Source: Halomonas sp. 'Soap Lake #6'
GTDB taxonomy: Bacteria > Pseudomonadota > Gammaproteobacteria > Pseudomonadales > Halomonadaceae
Reading direction: 5' to 3'
DNA: 64,000 nt
NCBI RefSeq assembly: GCF_003031405.1
Contig: NZ_CP020469.1
Location: 3,968,001-4,032,000, forward strand
In this document: piece after piece, positions 47,229 to 56,269 of the stretch
How the letters are laid out: the number at the start of each line of letters is the position of its first letter
How positions within the stretch are numbered: the first letter of the stretch is position 1
The notes under the pieces: generated by a model
What the model was told of the DNA's origin: nothing
The model's database searches: none
Seen by the model: the letters and a program-made list of their open reading frames with translations, nothing else
Translations under genes and position numbers: made by a program

Positions 47229-47242
47229 CATCACCTGTGATG
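47229..47242. promoter_or_regulatory. Inverted repeat in the nahG-like/nahR-like divergent region
   Basis: CATCAC and GTGATG arms, 2-nt spacer, 41 nt before the LysR gene start and within the 203-nt divergent promoter region. A weak match to the NahR site (ATTCA...) is seen on the leftward strand near 47206-47216. Either could be the operator; neither is proven. Confidence 0.4.
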
Positions 47243-47282
47243 GGAATAGACTATTGTCGAACCCCCAACAGAGCGTATCCTG

Positions 47283-48203
47283 ATGGTCAAACTTGCCAAT
47301 ATCGACCTGAACTTGCTGGTTGTGTTTGACCTGCTGTACCAAGAGCAAAACACTCAGCGGGTCGCGCTACGTCTTGGCCTTACGCAGCCAGCGGTAAGCC
47401 ATGCGTTAAAGCGTTTGCGCCTCTTATTGGGGGATCAGCTCTTCGAACGCACCTCCCAAGGGCTCCAGCCAACGCCTCGCGCCAGCCAGCTTCACCCTGG
47501 CATTGCGGACGCTTTAGCAAGAGTTAATGACACCTTGAACCTGCGTGATGATTTCAACCCAGCACTGAGTGAGCGCACCTTTAATCTCAACATGACGGAC
47601 ATTGGTGAAATCGTTTTTCTGCCACGTTTACTGCAGCACTTCTCTCAAGCAGCACCAGGAATTTCACTCCACACCGCTCGCAGCCACAACAATGAGCTGA
47701 AATACGAGATGGAAGGGGGTCAGATCGATCTAGCCGTTGGGCTGATTCCACAGCTTGGCGCTGGTTTTTATCAACAGCGGCTATTTGTACAGCGCTATGT
47801 CTGCCTCATGCGCCATGACCACCCACTCGCCACTGGCGACTTCGGCATAGAGGAGTTTCGCTCAGCCCATCACGCCGTTGTCGTGGCTCAGGGAACCGGC
47901 CACGGGGTGGTAGAAGAACAACTAGCAAACGCGGGTATTAAGCGCCCGGTTAGATTAACGCTGCCGCATTTCGCTGCCGTTCCCTACATCGTGAGCAGCA
48001 GCGATCTAGTGGTGACGGTGACGGGTAAGCTGGCCGAAGCGACGTGTGAACGATTTGGACTCACCGTTCGTGAGCACCCGCTAGCCTTTCCAGAGATTCC
48101 CATCAACCTCTTCTGGCACCGCCGGTTTCATCAAGATCCCGGCAACCGCTGGTTAAGAGGGCTTATGTTTTCAATGTTCTCTGAATCGAACCAACCTGAA
48201 TGA
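47283..48203 (+). CDS. LysR-type regulator, NahR-like
   Basis: A 306-residue LysR protein. The NahR/NodD/LinR subgroup N-terminus is clear: MVKLANIDLNLLVVFDLLYQ (split: LANIDLNLLVVFDLLY), LTQPAVSHALKRLR as recognition helix, and the effector domain from about residue 95 (FNLNMTDIGEIVFLP). NahR activates salicylate degradation in response to salicylate. The ribosome site is weak. Divergence from the salicylate-hydroxylase-type gene supports that it regulates that gene. Confidence 0.87.
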   Translation: MVKLANIDLNLLVVFDLLYQEQNTQRVALRLGLTQPAVSHALKRLRLLLGDQLFERTSQGLQPTPRASQLHPGIADALARVNDTLNLRDDFNPALSERTFNLNMTDIGEIVFLPRLLQHFSQAAPGISLHTARSHNNELKYEMEGGQIDLAVGLIPQLGAGFYQQRLFVQRYVCLMRHDHPLATGDFGIEEFRSAHHAVVVAQGTGHGVVEEQLANAGIKRPVRLTLPHFAAVPYIVSSSDLVVTVTGKLAEATCERFGLTVREHPLAFPEIPINLFWHRRFHQDPGNRWLRGLMFSMFSESNQPE

Positions 48204-48210
48204 GCCAACG

Positions 48211-48621
48211 TCAGCAGGCGCTGGGCCTGGCCCATGCCGCACGCGTGCTGTGAACAGCGGACTTATTGGTGATTTTCCAAGAGCCTTGAACCTTGAGCAG
48301 TGCAATCACATCGACCCAAGAGTCCTCAAGGTTTTCACTATTATCAAAGCCTAGCAGCACGCTGGCGACCTCTCCGGCCTGGATGATGGCAATAAAACGG
48401 CTCTTGACCGCTCGCTGGCTATTCGCCCAGCGCTCGAAGCGGTCGCTGATCAGGTCAGTTGCCAACACGCCATCAGCGTCTAAAGCAAAAATCCATGCAT
48501 CTTTATGAAATGCTTGCTGAAGCTTTTCCATCCCGCCCTGAAAGCCATCAACGTAAAGCTGTACTACACGTTTGATCTCGTCTATCTCAGGCGCATCACC
48601 CATTATTTTTATATCTGTCAT
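48211..48621 (-). CDS. NTF2-like (SnoaL/DUF4440-type) small protein
   Basis: A 136-residue soluble protein with the cone-shaped NTF2-like fold pattern: N-terminal helix EIKRVVQLYVDGFQ, KDAWIFALDADGV, and C-terminal strands SWVDVIALLKVQGSWKITNK. GAGGAA lies about 8-13 nt before the ATG. It follows the BKACE gene by 29 nt and is probably in the same transcript. It may be a small hydrolase/isomerase or binding protein; no catalytic residues can be named with certainty. Confidence 0.75.
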   Translation of the reverse strand: MTDIKIMGDAPEIDEIKRVVQLYVDGFQGGMEKLQQAFHKDAWIFALDADGVLATDLISDRFERWANSQRAVKSRFIAIIQAGEVASVLLGFDNSENLEDSWVDVIALLKVQGSWKITNKSAVHSTRAAWARPSAC

Positions 48622-48650
48622 GGCTTCTTTTCCTCGTCAGGTTATAGCAC

Positions 48651-49481
48651 TCAGAGTGCACTTAATCCCAGGATTTCCCGTGCCTGCTGCCAGGTAGCTA
48701 CCGGGCGCTGATACTTTTCGCACAGTGCCACGGTGCGCTCGACTAATGCCGCGTTGGAGGGCGCCAGCGTATTACTATCCAAGCGCACGTTATCCTCCAG
48801 CCCAGTACGCGTATGGCCACCAGCAGCAATTGACCACTCGTTAAGCACGTATTGATTGGCACCAATGCCTGCTCCGCACCACTGAGCATCCGGCGCCAGC
48901 CGCTTGAGCGTCTCGATATAGAAATCAAACGTAGGCTTGTCCGCTGGCATTGAATTTTTAACGCCCATGACGAACTGCACGTAGAGCGGCGCCTTTAATT
49001 TGCCTTGCTTTGAAAGATTCACTGCTTGGTGGATATGCGACAGATCAAACGCTTCGATCTCAGGCTTAACATCGTATTTGAGTATCTCATCGGCAAGCCA
49101 CTCCACCAGCTGTGGCGGATTTTCGTAAACACGGTTGGGGAAGTTATTGGAGCCCACCGAGAGGCTGGCCATATCGGGCTTGAGCGGCAGCATGCCGCCG
49201 CGGGCTTCTCCTGCACCCGAGCGCCCGCCGGTTGAAAGTTGAATAATCATGCCAGGACAGTGCTTCTTGAGCCCTTCCATTAGGCGGCCAAATTTTTCCG
49301 GGTCGGATGAAGGCGTTTGGTCATCGTTGCGCACGTGACAGTGGGCAATGGAGGCACCCGCTTCGAACGCTGCCTGAGTGCTTTCAATCTGCTCTTCCAC
49401 CGTAATCGGCACGGCAGGATTGTTCTCTTTACGCGGTAGGCTGCCGGTAATAGCGACACAGATAATGCAGGGCTGAGACAT
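48651..49481 (-). CDS. BKACE family beta-keto acid cleavage enzyme (DUF849)
   Basis: A 276-residue zinc-dependent TIM-barrel enzyme of the family first known as 3-keto-5-aminohexanoate cleavage enzyme. It condenses a beta-keto acid with acetyl-CoA to give acetoacetate and a new CoA ester. Landmarks: ITGSLPRKENNPAVPIT, the metal-binding AHCHVRND, LSTGGRSGAGEARGG, and EAFDLSHIH. The start at 49481 (MSQPCI) follows an AGAGGT site. Substrate unknown; location beside aromatic genes suggests a keto acid from ring degradation or carnitine-like compounds. Confidence 0.88.
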   Translation of the reverse strand: MSQPCIICVAITGSLPRKENNPAVPITVEEQIESTQAAFEAGASIAHCHVRNDDQTPSSDPEKFGRLMEGLKKHCPGMIIQLSTGGRSGAGEARGGMLPLKPDMASLSVGSNNFPNRVYENPPQLVEWLADEILKYDVKPEIEAFDLSHIHQAVNLSKQGKLKAPLYVQFVMGVKNSMPADKPTFDFYIETLKRLAPDAQWCGAGIGANQYVLNEWSIAAGGHTRTGLEDNVRLDSNTLAPSNAALVERTVALCEKYQRPVATWQQAREILGLSAL

Positions 49482-49493
49482 GAAAACCTCTAT

Positions 49494-49529
49494 TGTTCTT
49501 AATGCGAACACTAATTCTCAATACGAACA
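49494..49529. promoter_or_regulatory. Tandem TTC-N7-GAA operators upstream of the BKACE gene
   Basis: Two copies, TGTTC-N7-GAACA at 49494-49510 and (A)TTC-N7-GAACA at 49514-49529, have their centres 19 bp apart (about two helical turns). The inner 7 bases are similar (TTAATGC, TCAATAC). They stand directly before the ribosome site of the BKACE gene, a position suited to repression. The dyad type recalls IclR-family sites; no such regulator gene is in the window. Confidence 0.6.
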
Positions 49530-49800
49530 AAATAGAGAAACTATTAACCAGCGTCAAATCTGAATCGCTGCTAACGCGTTTACAGCCACAATTTACGCTC
49601 CCCACCTCCTTCTCTGAGGGGTTTGGCACCGGCTATTCAATGCATCACAGCCAACCATTCTAAAATTTAGGATGAGTCATGCTATTTTAATCACTTTTTA
49701 TATTTAGTTAGCCTGCTTACAATGTTTCTTGTCGAACACACCGCGATGATTAGTCGCCACTCGTTCAGAGTCAAAATTTTACATGTGAGGTATATAAGTT
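49530..49800. other. Intergenic region before the 57-residue protein
   Basis: AT-rich, no gene recognised. It must contain the promoters for the leftward BKACE unit and for the rightward small gene at 49801. A GAGGT ribosome site lies about 13 nt before that ATG. Confidence 0.4.
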
Positions 49801-49974
49801 ATGAAAGCATTTACATTAGTGACCGCTATTGCAATGGCCCTATTCTCAGGCGTGGCCTTGGCCGAAAGAGGTTCCAGCGAAGATAATCAGATCATTCACG
49901 CCGAGTCGACCGCCCAGCATCAAACCGTCGATACGAAAATGACACCTGCCGAACTGCGTGACAGAAACCCCTAA
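49801..49974 (+). CDS. Small secreted protein, 57 residues, function unknown
   Basis: An intact short gene with start ATG, GAGGT ribosome site, stop TAA and its own terminator hairpin. The protein has a clean signal peptide (MKAFTLVTAIAMALFSGVALA, split: KAFTLVTAIAMALFS, GVALA, cleavage before ER) and a mature 36-residue polar tail. The tail contains ERGSSEDNQ and MTPAELRDRN, with no cysteine. Short exported peptides of this form occur in Halomonas, but I recognise no family. It is likely periplasmic and stress- or envelope-related, which is a guess. Confidence 0.7.
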   Translation: MKAFTLVTAIAMALFSGVALAERGSSEDNQIIHAESTAQHQTVDTKMTPAELRDRNP

Positions 49975-50008
49975 TAGCTAGGGTTGGTTACATACGTATG
50001 ACGCTACC

Positions 50009-50035
50009 AAGCGGGCCTTTATGGCCCGCTTTGCG
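50009..50035 (+). terminator. Terminator of the small secreted protein gene
   Basis: AAGCGGGCC and GGCCCGCTT form a 9-bp stem with a 6-nt loop, followed by a T-rich tail (TTGCGTTT). It lies 34 nt after the stop codon. Confidence 0.85.
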
Positions 50036-50068
50036 TTTGCCACCTTCCTGTATACCGACAGGCCCGGT

Positions 50069-50088
50069 GGCACAATATATACTGTGCC
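50069..50088 (+). promoter_or_regulatory. Inverted repeat covering a -10-like TATACT before the cls gene
   Basis: GGCACA and TGTGCC arms (8-nt spacer) enclose TATACT, 156 nt upstream of the cardiolipin synthase ATG. The dyad could be a repressor site over a promoter. The 270-nt region holds no gene. Confidence 0.4.
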
Positions 50089-50244
50089 CATGGTGACCGA
50101 GAAAGAGATGAAAGTAACAATGAATCACTGACGGCTGGCTAAATGGCGCGGAGTCAGATCAGCACAGGCCGCCTATTCGGGTAGGGGCGGGAGTCGGTTA
50201 GTGGTGATTTCCCTGCAGTATCAGCATGAGGAAGCACACTTAAA

Positions 50245-51708
50245 ATGAACGGCATCAGTGACTCTATCGTTCTCACTGCTCTCAGCGCTGCGTTGCATCT
50301 GATTATTCAGTGGCTGCTAATCATCCGTGTTCTGCTCAAACCACACCGCGACCCAAGGGCAAGGCTGACCTGGGTAGTGGTCATCATCGCCCTGCCTATC
50401 GGCGGTATCATCGCTTATCTGCTTTTCGGCGAGACCAACATCGGCCGCAAGCGCGCCGAGCGGATGCGCACGGTAATGGCGCAAGCACCAACGCTGCAGG
50501 CCGTGCCCGGAGCCAATTCACCTAACCTCGCCCCACAGATTCCAGAACGCTACCAGCACTTGTTTCAGGTGGGCCACTCCATCAGCGGGTTCGAGTCGGT
50601 CGGCGGCAACCACGCCCAAATACTGCAGGACTCTAACGCCGCCATCGAGGCACTGGTTGCCGATATTGATGCCGCTCAGGATCACGTCCATCTACTGTTT
50701 TACATCTGGTTAACCGATTACAACGGCCTCAAAGTCGCTCAGGCTCTGATGCGTGCCGCCGCGCGTGGCGTCACATGCCGCGCGATGGCCGATGATCTTG
50801 GCGCACGTGCCATGATCCACTCCAAGCACTGGCAGGAGATGCAGGCTGCTGGTGTTCAGCTTGCGCGAGCCCTGCCCATAGGTAATCCGATTCTGCGCGT
50901 GCTCGGCGGCCGCATCGATTTACGCAACCACCGTAAAATAGTCGTCATTGACGACCACATTACCTACTGTGGCAGCCAGAATTGCGCCGACCCTGAATTT
51001 CGCGTCAAGGCCAAGTACGCGCCCTGGGTCGATCTCATGATCCGCTTCGAGGGGCCGATTGCGCGCCAGAACCAACACCTGTTCGCCAGCGACTGGATGG
51101 CGCATGTCGATGACGACATCCACGCTCTACTACGGCGGCCACTCCCCGCCTCCCAACCTGGCATCAGCGCTCAGGTGATCGGTACCGGCCCCACGGTGCG
51201 CTACTCAGCCATGCCGGAGCTGTTCGAAGCCCTGATTTACAGCGCCCGCCACAGCCTGGTTATCACCACACCATACTATGTGCCGGACGAGCCTCTTCAG
51301 GCTGCCCTCTGCGCCAGCGCTCGTCGCGGTGTGGAGACGCTCATTATCTTTCCTCAACGCAACGACAGCCGCATAGTTGCCGCCGCCAGCCGCAGCTACT
51401 ACGCAGAACTGCTCAACGCTGGTGTGCAAATCTATGAGTACGTCGGCGGCCTGCTGCATACCAAGTCGCTCACTCTTGATGGAGAAATCAGCCTCATCGG
51501 CTCCGCCAATATGGACCGGCGCAGCTTCGAGCTCAACTACGAGAACAATATCCTGGTCTACGACCCCGGCCTAACCCAGCAGATCCGCCAACGTCAGCAG
51601 CACTACCTCGACAGCTCGGTACGCGTTGACCCCAATGATGTTGCCGACTGGCCCCGCCACCGCCGGTTGATCAATAACGTTACCGCCATGCTGGGGCCGA
51701 TCCTTTAA
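50245..51708 (+). CDS. cls: Cardiolipin synthase (phospholipase D superfamily, ClsA type)
   Basis: A 487-residue inner-membrane enzyme joining two phosphatidylglycerols to cardiolipin. Two N-terminal transmembrane helices (about 8-28 and 40-60, LTWVVVIIALPIGGIIAYLLFG split: LTWVVVIIALPIG, IIAYLLFG) precede two PLD domains. HKD motif 1 is HRKIVVIDD (about residue 229) and motif 2 is HTKSLTLDG...GSANMDRRS (about 405). Cardiolipin rises under salt stress in halophiles. The gene precedes an Ntn hydrolase in the same direction. Confidence 0.92.
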   Translation: MNGISDSIVLTALSAALHLIIQWLLIIRVLLKPHRDPRARLTWVVVIIALPIGGIIAYLLFGETNIGRKRAERMRTVMAQAPTLQAVPGANSPNLAPQIPERYQHLFQVGHSISGFESVGGNHAQILQDSNAAIEALVADIDAAQDHVHLLFYIWLTDYNGLKVAQALMRAAARGVTCRAMADDLGARAMIHSKHWQEMQAAGVQLARALPIGNPILRVLGGRIDLRNHRKIVVIDDHITYCGSQNCADPEFRVKAKYAPWVDLMIRFEGPIARQNQHLFASDWMAHVDDDIHALLRRPLPASQPGISAQVIGTGPTVRYSAMPELFEALIYSARHSLVITTPYYVPDEPLQAALCASARRGVETLIIFPQRNDSRIVAAASRSYYAELLNAGVQIYEYVGGLLHTKSLTLDGEISLIGSANMDRRSFELNYENNILVYDPGLTQQIRQRQQHYLDSSVRVDPNDVADWPRHRRLINNVTAMLGPIL

Positions 51709-51813
51709 AGCCGACTGCCCAGAAGGTGGCTTATACTGCCTATACACGCAGGGGGCAATGTCGGGCCTGTTCTGGCAATGTGTCAGTTGCAACGTAACGA
51801 GAGGAGGAGCCGT

Positions 51814-52842
51814 ATGTGCACGCGAGTGGTTTGGCCAGATGCCAACGGGTCGGTCATCGTCGGCCGCAACATGGACTTTCACAAAGACTTGATGACGAAC
51901 CTGTGGACGCAGCCGCAAGGCATCACACGCGACGACGGGGTGCAGGGAAAGCTGGCATGGAGGTCGAAGTACGGCAGCGTTGTGGCGACCGCCTTCGACA
52001 TGATCTCGGTCGATGGCCTGAATGAGGCCGGTCTGGCAGGTCATGTACTGTGGCTGGCGGAGTCGGACTACGGCCTCCCAGACGACAGCCGCCCTCAGTT
52101 GAGTCAGGCCATCTGGATGCAGTACTTCCTCGACAACTACTCCACCGTTGCAGAAGCTGTCGAATGGGTCGAAAAGTCTAACGTTCAAGTGGTCCAGATG
52201 ATGGACCCCACCGGTGGGACGCCGCCCGCGATCCATTTGGCTCTCAATGACGCTACGGGCGATTCATGCATCATCGAGTATAGTGATGGGAGGCCCAAGG
52301 TCTACCACAGCCGCGAGTATCGTGTGATGACAAACTCGCCCACATACGACCAGCAGCTTGAGCTAGTCAAGACCATCAGCGGGCTCGGCGGCGACCAGCC
52401 TATTCCTGGGTCGACCCTTGCAAGCGATCGGTTCGCCCGAGCTGCGTACTACGTGAGTCGCCTGGATCAGCCTCAGACACAGCTACAGGCCATCGCAGCA
52501 ATGTTCAGCGTCATTCGCAACGTCGCACAACCATTCCGTATCCCGGACCCCGGTAAGCCCGATGCATCCCAGACGCTTTGGCAGACAGTGAGCGACCTGA
52601 CCAATAGGCGTTACGTCTTTGAGTCTACCACCCGCCCCAATATCGTCTGGGTCAACCTGAGCGATCTCGACCTCGCCGTGGGCGCTCCCCAACTGAAGCT
52701 TAACCTCGTGAACGAACTGACTGTCGAGCACGGAATCGCTGGTGAAGTCAGCGGTAAATTCACCGACAGCGGTACGCTGAGCTTTCTCACTCTCGAGCTC
52801 GAAAGACAGTTGGTTGCAGCTGCAGCGGAGGCCAAGCAGTAG
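51814..52842 (+). CDS. Ntn-hydrolase of the choloylglycine hydrolase / linear amide C-N hydrolase family (cytosolic)
   Basis: A 342-residue Ntn hydrolase. The start at 51814 gives MCTRVVW: removal of Met exposes the catalytic Cys2, the hallmark of bile salt hydrolase and penicillin V acylase relatives. GRNMDFHKD (Arg/Asp of the active site) and VMTNSPTYDQQL follow. A GAGGAGGAG ribosome site precedes this ATG; an upstream ATG would bury the Cys. No signal peptide, unlike the exported relative at 63143. Substrate is unknown: N-acyl amino acids or N-acyl homoserine lactones are known for relatives. Confidence 0.88.
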   Translation: MCTRVVWPDANGSVIVGRNMDFHKDLMTNLWTQPQGITRDDGVQGKLAWRSKYGSVVATAFDMISVDGLNEAGLAGHVLWLAESDYGLPDDSRPQLSQAIWMQYFLDNYSTVAEAVEWVEKSNVQVVQMMDPTGGTPPAIHLALNDATGDSCIIEYSDGRPKVYHSREYRVMTNSPTYDQQLELVKTISGLGGDQPIPGSTLASDRFARAAYYVSRLDQPQTQLQAIAAMFSVIRNVAQPFRIPDPGKPDASQTLWQTVSDLTNRRYVFESTTRPNIVWVNLSDLDLAVGAPQLKLNLVNELTVEHGIAGEVSGKFTDSGTLSFLTLELERQLVAAAAEAKQ

Positions 52843-52863
52843 GCCATAGAGGCTGGCATGGCC
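52842..52863. other. Hairpin between convergent Ntn-hydrolase and mdtP
   Basis: GGCCAT/ATGGCC arms around a 10-nt loop in the 54-nt gap between convergent genes. Lacking a U tract, it is a candidate bidirectional transcript end only. Confidence 0.4.
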
Positions 52864-52896
52864 ATCTCAATCTCCCTGGCCGTAGCATCACAAGCA

Positions 52897-54438
52897 TCAC
52901 AATTTGGCCGGGACATCGCGGCTGGTGAGACGGCCTGTCGCAAAGGCGAGGCCGGTCGCAGCAGCAAAGGTGTCGGCAAAGGCTTGCACTTGAAGTAGAC
53001 GGGCGTCGTTCAGAGCGATTTTTGACTGGCTGACCTCGGAGAGTGTCGCGAGGCCATTCTCGTAAAGTCCGAGAGCAGTCTCATAGGTTTCACGTCCAGC
53101 TTCAAGCAGTGGACCAGAGGCCGTGTAGGCAGCCAGACTACTGTGCAAAAGGCTGTACGCATCGACAATCTCCTGGGCAGCCAGATTGCGGATTTCGAGG
53201 AGATCCTGTTCTGCGGCTTCGGCTTGCATACGTGCCTGGGCATGCCGAGTTTGGCGTCGCCCACCATCGAACAGGGGCATGGTAAATAAAATGCCTGCCA
53301 CGGCTTCATCAAGCGATCGATTCATGGAGGCTCGCTCGCCGAAGCGACTGTCGTGCAGACTGAAGCCACCGATAGCCCTTCCGACCTGCGCAACAGCTGC
53401 AATTTTGGGCCGGGATGCCGATGCCACCAGATCTACCTCAGAGCGGGCAGCCCGCACTTGGGTCAAAGCCGCTTGGATGTCTGGCCGCTGGGCCAGCGAT
53501 GCCTCAATCAGTTCATCAAGTGGCATTGGGACCTCTTTTGGCAGCCGCCGATCAGCGAGGTCCGCTACCTGAATCGAGGTTGTGGGCGATAGCCCCATGG
53601 CATGCATCAACGCCGCCCGCGTCTTGTCCTCCCTACTTTCGGCAAGTGTCAGATCAAACTGTGCCTGGGCCTCGAGCTGTCGGGCTTGAGCCACCTCTAC
53701 CCTAATCGCCAAACCCTCTTGTAGCCTGCCTTCAGCAACCCTGCGCAGGGTGTGGGCATCCTCCAATCGTTCCCGTACGATGTGCGTTTCCGCTCGCGCT
53801 GCAGAGAGCTGAAAATAGGCCTCGCTGACCTCGAAAATAACTCTCTGATGAACACCGTGAAAAGCGATATTGCTACCGATAGAGGTCTGTTTCGCAATTT
53901 CCAGAGCAGCATCCCGCGTACCGAAATCAAACAGCAGCCACTCCACCGCAAGATTAGGCACGACCTGATACCCAGTTGCCGTCAATCGTCCTGTGCCAAT
54001 GCCAAGCTCCGGAATGGCTGATTCAAATTGCGAAGTCGTGGCAAAACCTGCCAGCACGTTAGCAGACAGCTGTGGTAAATACGTCGCCTCTACAACATCC
54101 ACAGCTAGAGCGGCTTCCCGGGCGCGCAGCCAAGCCGCTCGGGTAGCAGGCTTGTTGCGCTGGGCGATGTCGATCAGCTCTGGGAGCGTGTAGGTGCGCA
54201 GAGGGTCGATTGCGACTGGCAAATCGTTTGATATCTGCGGGCGGACGAGTGCGGATACAGGGTCCTCTGCCAGTGACAAACCAGCAGGTAGCGAGAAGTC
54301 CGCAGCACCGGATTGCGTTCGCAAAGCGCCTACGGGGGTCGAGGCGTCAGGCGAGGTTGGGTGGATAGTCTGTTGCGCGCAACCCACTATCCCAACACAG
54401 AGCGTGACAAGCGCGATTCGATGAAGCTCAACTCTCAT
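52897..54438 (-). CDS. mdtP: Outer-membrane efflux lipoprotein MdtP-like (TolC family)
   Basis: A 513-residue TolC/NodT-type channel. A lipoprotein signal ends at the lipobox VGIVGC (Cys about 20). The body shows two repeats of alternating coiled helices and strands (TLPELIDIAQRNKPATRAAW near 88 and VDLVASASRPKIAAVAQVG near 340). It is the outer-membrane component of the YtcA-MdtN-MdtO-MdtP tripartite system and overlaps mdtO by 11 nt. It is convergent with the Ntn-hydrolase gene. Confidence 0.88.
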   Translation of the reverse strand: MRVELHRIALVTLCVGIVGCAQQTIHPTSPDASTPVGALRTQSGAADFSLPAGLSLAEDPVSALVRPQISNDLPVAIDPLRTYTLPELIDIAQRNKPATRAAWLRAREAALAVDVVEATYLPQLSANVLAGFATTSQFESAIPELGIGTGRLTATGYQVVPNLAVEWLLFDFGTRDAALEIAKQTSIGSNIAFHGVHQRVIFEVSEAYFQLSAARAETHIVRERLEDAHTLRRVAEGRLQEGLAIRVEVAQARQLEAQAQFDLTLAESREDKTRAALMHAMGLSPTTSIQVADLADRRLPKEVPMPLDELIEASLAQRPDIQAALTQVRAARSEVDLVASASRPKIAAVAQVGRAIGGFSLHDSRFGERASMNRSLDEAVAGILFTMPLFDGGRRQTRHAQARMQAEAAEQDLLEIRNLAAQEIVDAYSLLHSSLAAYTASGPLLEAGRETYETALGLYENGLATLSEVSQSKIALNDARLLQVQAFADTFAAATGLAFATGRLTSRDVPAKL

Positions 54439-56269
54439 TCACTCTCCCTTCTCCTGTCAGTATTTCGACCAGAACGCGTGCGCGGTCATATATGGCGTCA
54501 CCGGTTGCATTAATGGCTGCGTAGGGAGTAGCTGATGTGTCCCCAGCGGATGTCTCTAGAGCATTGGCTAGGAGTACTGCGTTATTCCCGCCCATGAGCG
54601 GTAGCAGCCGCGCCAGTTGCTCGGTGGCAGCGAGTCGCTTGGCGCCTGCTGTCTGCCGACTGGCAGCGGGCACAAGCCACTCGAACGTCATGACCTCCTC
54701 AGCGTGGCGTGCAGCACCGATATGGCGGTAAACGTCATCAAGACGATCCTCACCGCGAAGCACCTCGGCTATTACCGCGAGCGCGGCGTCGGTCTCGCTA
54801 TCGCGGGTGTCATTCGCACTCTCCGGCCAGATCAGCGAGAACACTAGCCCCATGATGCCAATTCCCACGAGAATGCCGAGCACTCGATAGCCTGCATCGG
54901 AGAGATCGTAGTTCGGGCCGAATTCCAGTGGTGATCCGGGTAGAACGCAGATGAAAAAGGCGAGTGCCATCTGAAAGCCTGCATACTGCACACGGTATGA
55001 TCCCGTCGCTACCCAACCAGCGATCAGGCTGCCCGTAGCGATGAGCAGGAACAGATGACCTGGATCATCCAGGTGCGGCATCACAAAGATCACAGCGAAG
55101 CCCCCCATTGCTGCCCCTATCAGGCAGCCAATGATGCGCAGGGTACTTTTGTGAAAAGTCTCGCCGGAGGTGCCCAGTGCAACGACGAAACAAGTAACCA
55201 TCGCTGTATGGATCTCAAATAGACCGATACTGGTGTACAAGGCATAGGTCAGAAAGACAGCAAGCAGCACCTTTAACGCAAAGCGGGTGTAGGCAGGATT
55301 ATCGAAAGCATCCGGTTTCAGAAACGAGCTACCGGCCTCGGGCCTCGCAGAGGCAGTTACGCTAGTGGCACTGCGGGCGGCGACAAAGGCACGGGCAGCG
55401 TCAGCAACCGGGCCGCCGCCCGCAGGTAGAGACGGCACCGCCCCCTCAGCCATCCGGCGCAACGAGGGTGCCAGTTCTGACTCGGGGCGGCCTGCTGCTA
55501 GAGCTGCCTGTGCCGTAGCGAGCAAACCGAAACTCGCCGCGAGCTCTGCCACAAGCCGATCGTGCTCCTCTTTCGATACCTGAGCCAGCATACGTGCCAT
55601 ACCCGCGTGCTTTTCGGCCTCCGCATTACCATCCCGTAGCAACCGATCAGCCGAGTCAGGATCACCACCTTCAGAGAGACGCGCCGACTCGTGCAACTGC
55701 TCGCGCAACCGCTCGTGCACCAAGCGCAATGGGCTGCGGCCGACCAACACATTGAGGGCGACCAGCAGCACCATCGGTATGAAGACTACCATCCACACCC
55801 AAGACAAGCCTCGCAGCACCAGTTCCGGCATGGCGATATAGTCGTAGAACGACAGAATGAACACGATGATGAAACCCAGCAGGCCAGCGGGTTCACCCAG
55901 CTTACTGGCCCGTGCCAGCCACATGCAGCCGAAGGTCACCGCCCCCATCATCGCCAATCGCAGGGCTGGCGCATCGGCCACGAACATCATGAGGAGAATG
56001 CTCAAAGCAATGATGACGGTCGCCGCGAGGATCAAGCCGACGCCAATCGCAATATTCTCGCCTGCGTTGTCTCGGTACATCAGGAAGATCAGATAGCAGG
56101 AGAGCAGCGCCAGAGGCACCTGCAGAGCCATTGCAACAACCGCAGTCAGTCCACATAACAAAGCGATGTGTAACGTCATCTCCAGCCGCCCGGCATAGGG
56201 ACGGAGATCGTCGAGGATCTGGCTTAGCACCCCGCTAGTCGACACTGCGGAGCCTCTACTCATACTCAT
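54428..56269 (-). CDS. mdtO: FUSC-family inner-membrane transporter MdtO-like
   Basis: A 613-residue inner-membrane protein of the aromatic-acid exporter/fusaric-acid resistance (FUSC) family. Two bundles of about five to six helices (about 30-190 and 345-490) are separated by a polar cytosolic region and followed by a C-terminal soluble tail. In E. coli MdtO is the inner-membrane unit beside MdtN and MdtP. The ATG at 56269 overlaps mdtN by 14 nt. ATGs at 56263 and 56302 are also in frame. Relatives export toxic aromatic acids or dyes. Confidence 0.87.
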   Translation of the reverse strand: MSMSRGSAVSTSGVLSQILDDLRPYAGRLEMTLHIALLCGLTAVVAMALQVPLALLSCYLIFLMYRDNAGENIAIGVGLILAATVIIALSILLMMFVADAPALRLAMMGAVTFGCMWLARASKLGEPAGLLGFIIVFILSFYDYIAMPELVLRGLSWVWMVVFIPMVLLVALNVLVGRSPLRLVHERLREQLHESARLSEGGDPDSADRLLRDGNAEAEKHAGMARMLAQVSKEEHDRLVAELAASFGLLATAQAALAAGRPESELAPSLRRMAEGAVPSLPAGGGPVADAARAFVAARSATSVTASARPEAGSSFLKPDAFDNPAYTRFALKVLLAVFLTYALYTSIGLFEIHTAMVTCFVVALGTSGETFHKSTLRIIGCLIGAAMGGFAVIFVMPHLDDPGHLFLLIATGSLIAGWVATGSYRVQYAGFQMALAFFICVLPGSPLEFGPNYDLSDAGYRVLGILVGIGIMGLVFSLIWPESANDTRDSETDAALAVIAEVLRGEDRLDDVYRHIGAARHAEEVMTFEWLVPAASRQTAGAKRLAATEQLARLLPLMGGNNAVLLANALETSAGDTSATPYAAINATGDAIYDRARVLVEILTGEGRVNES

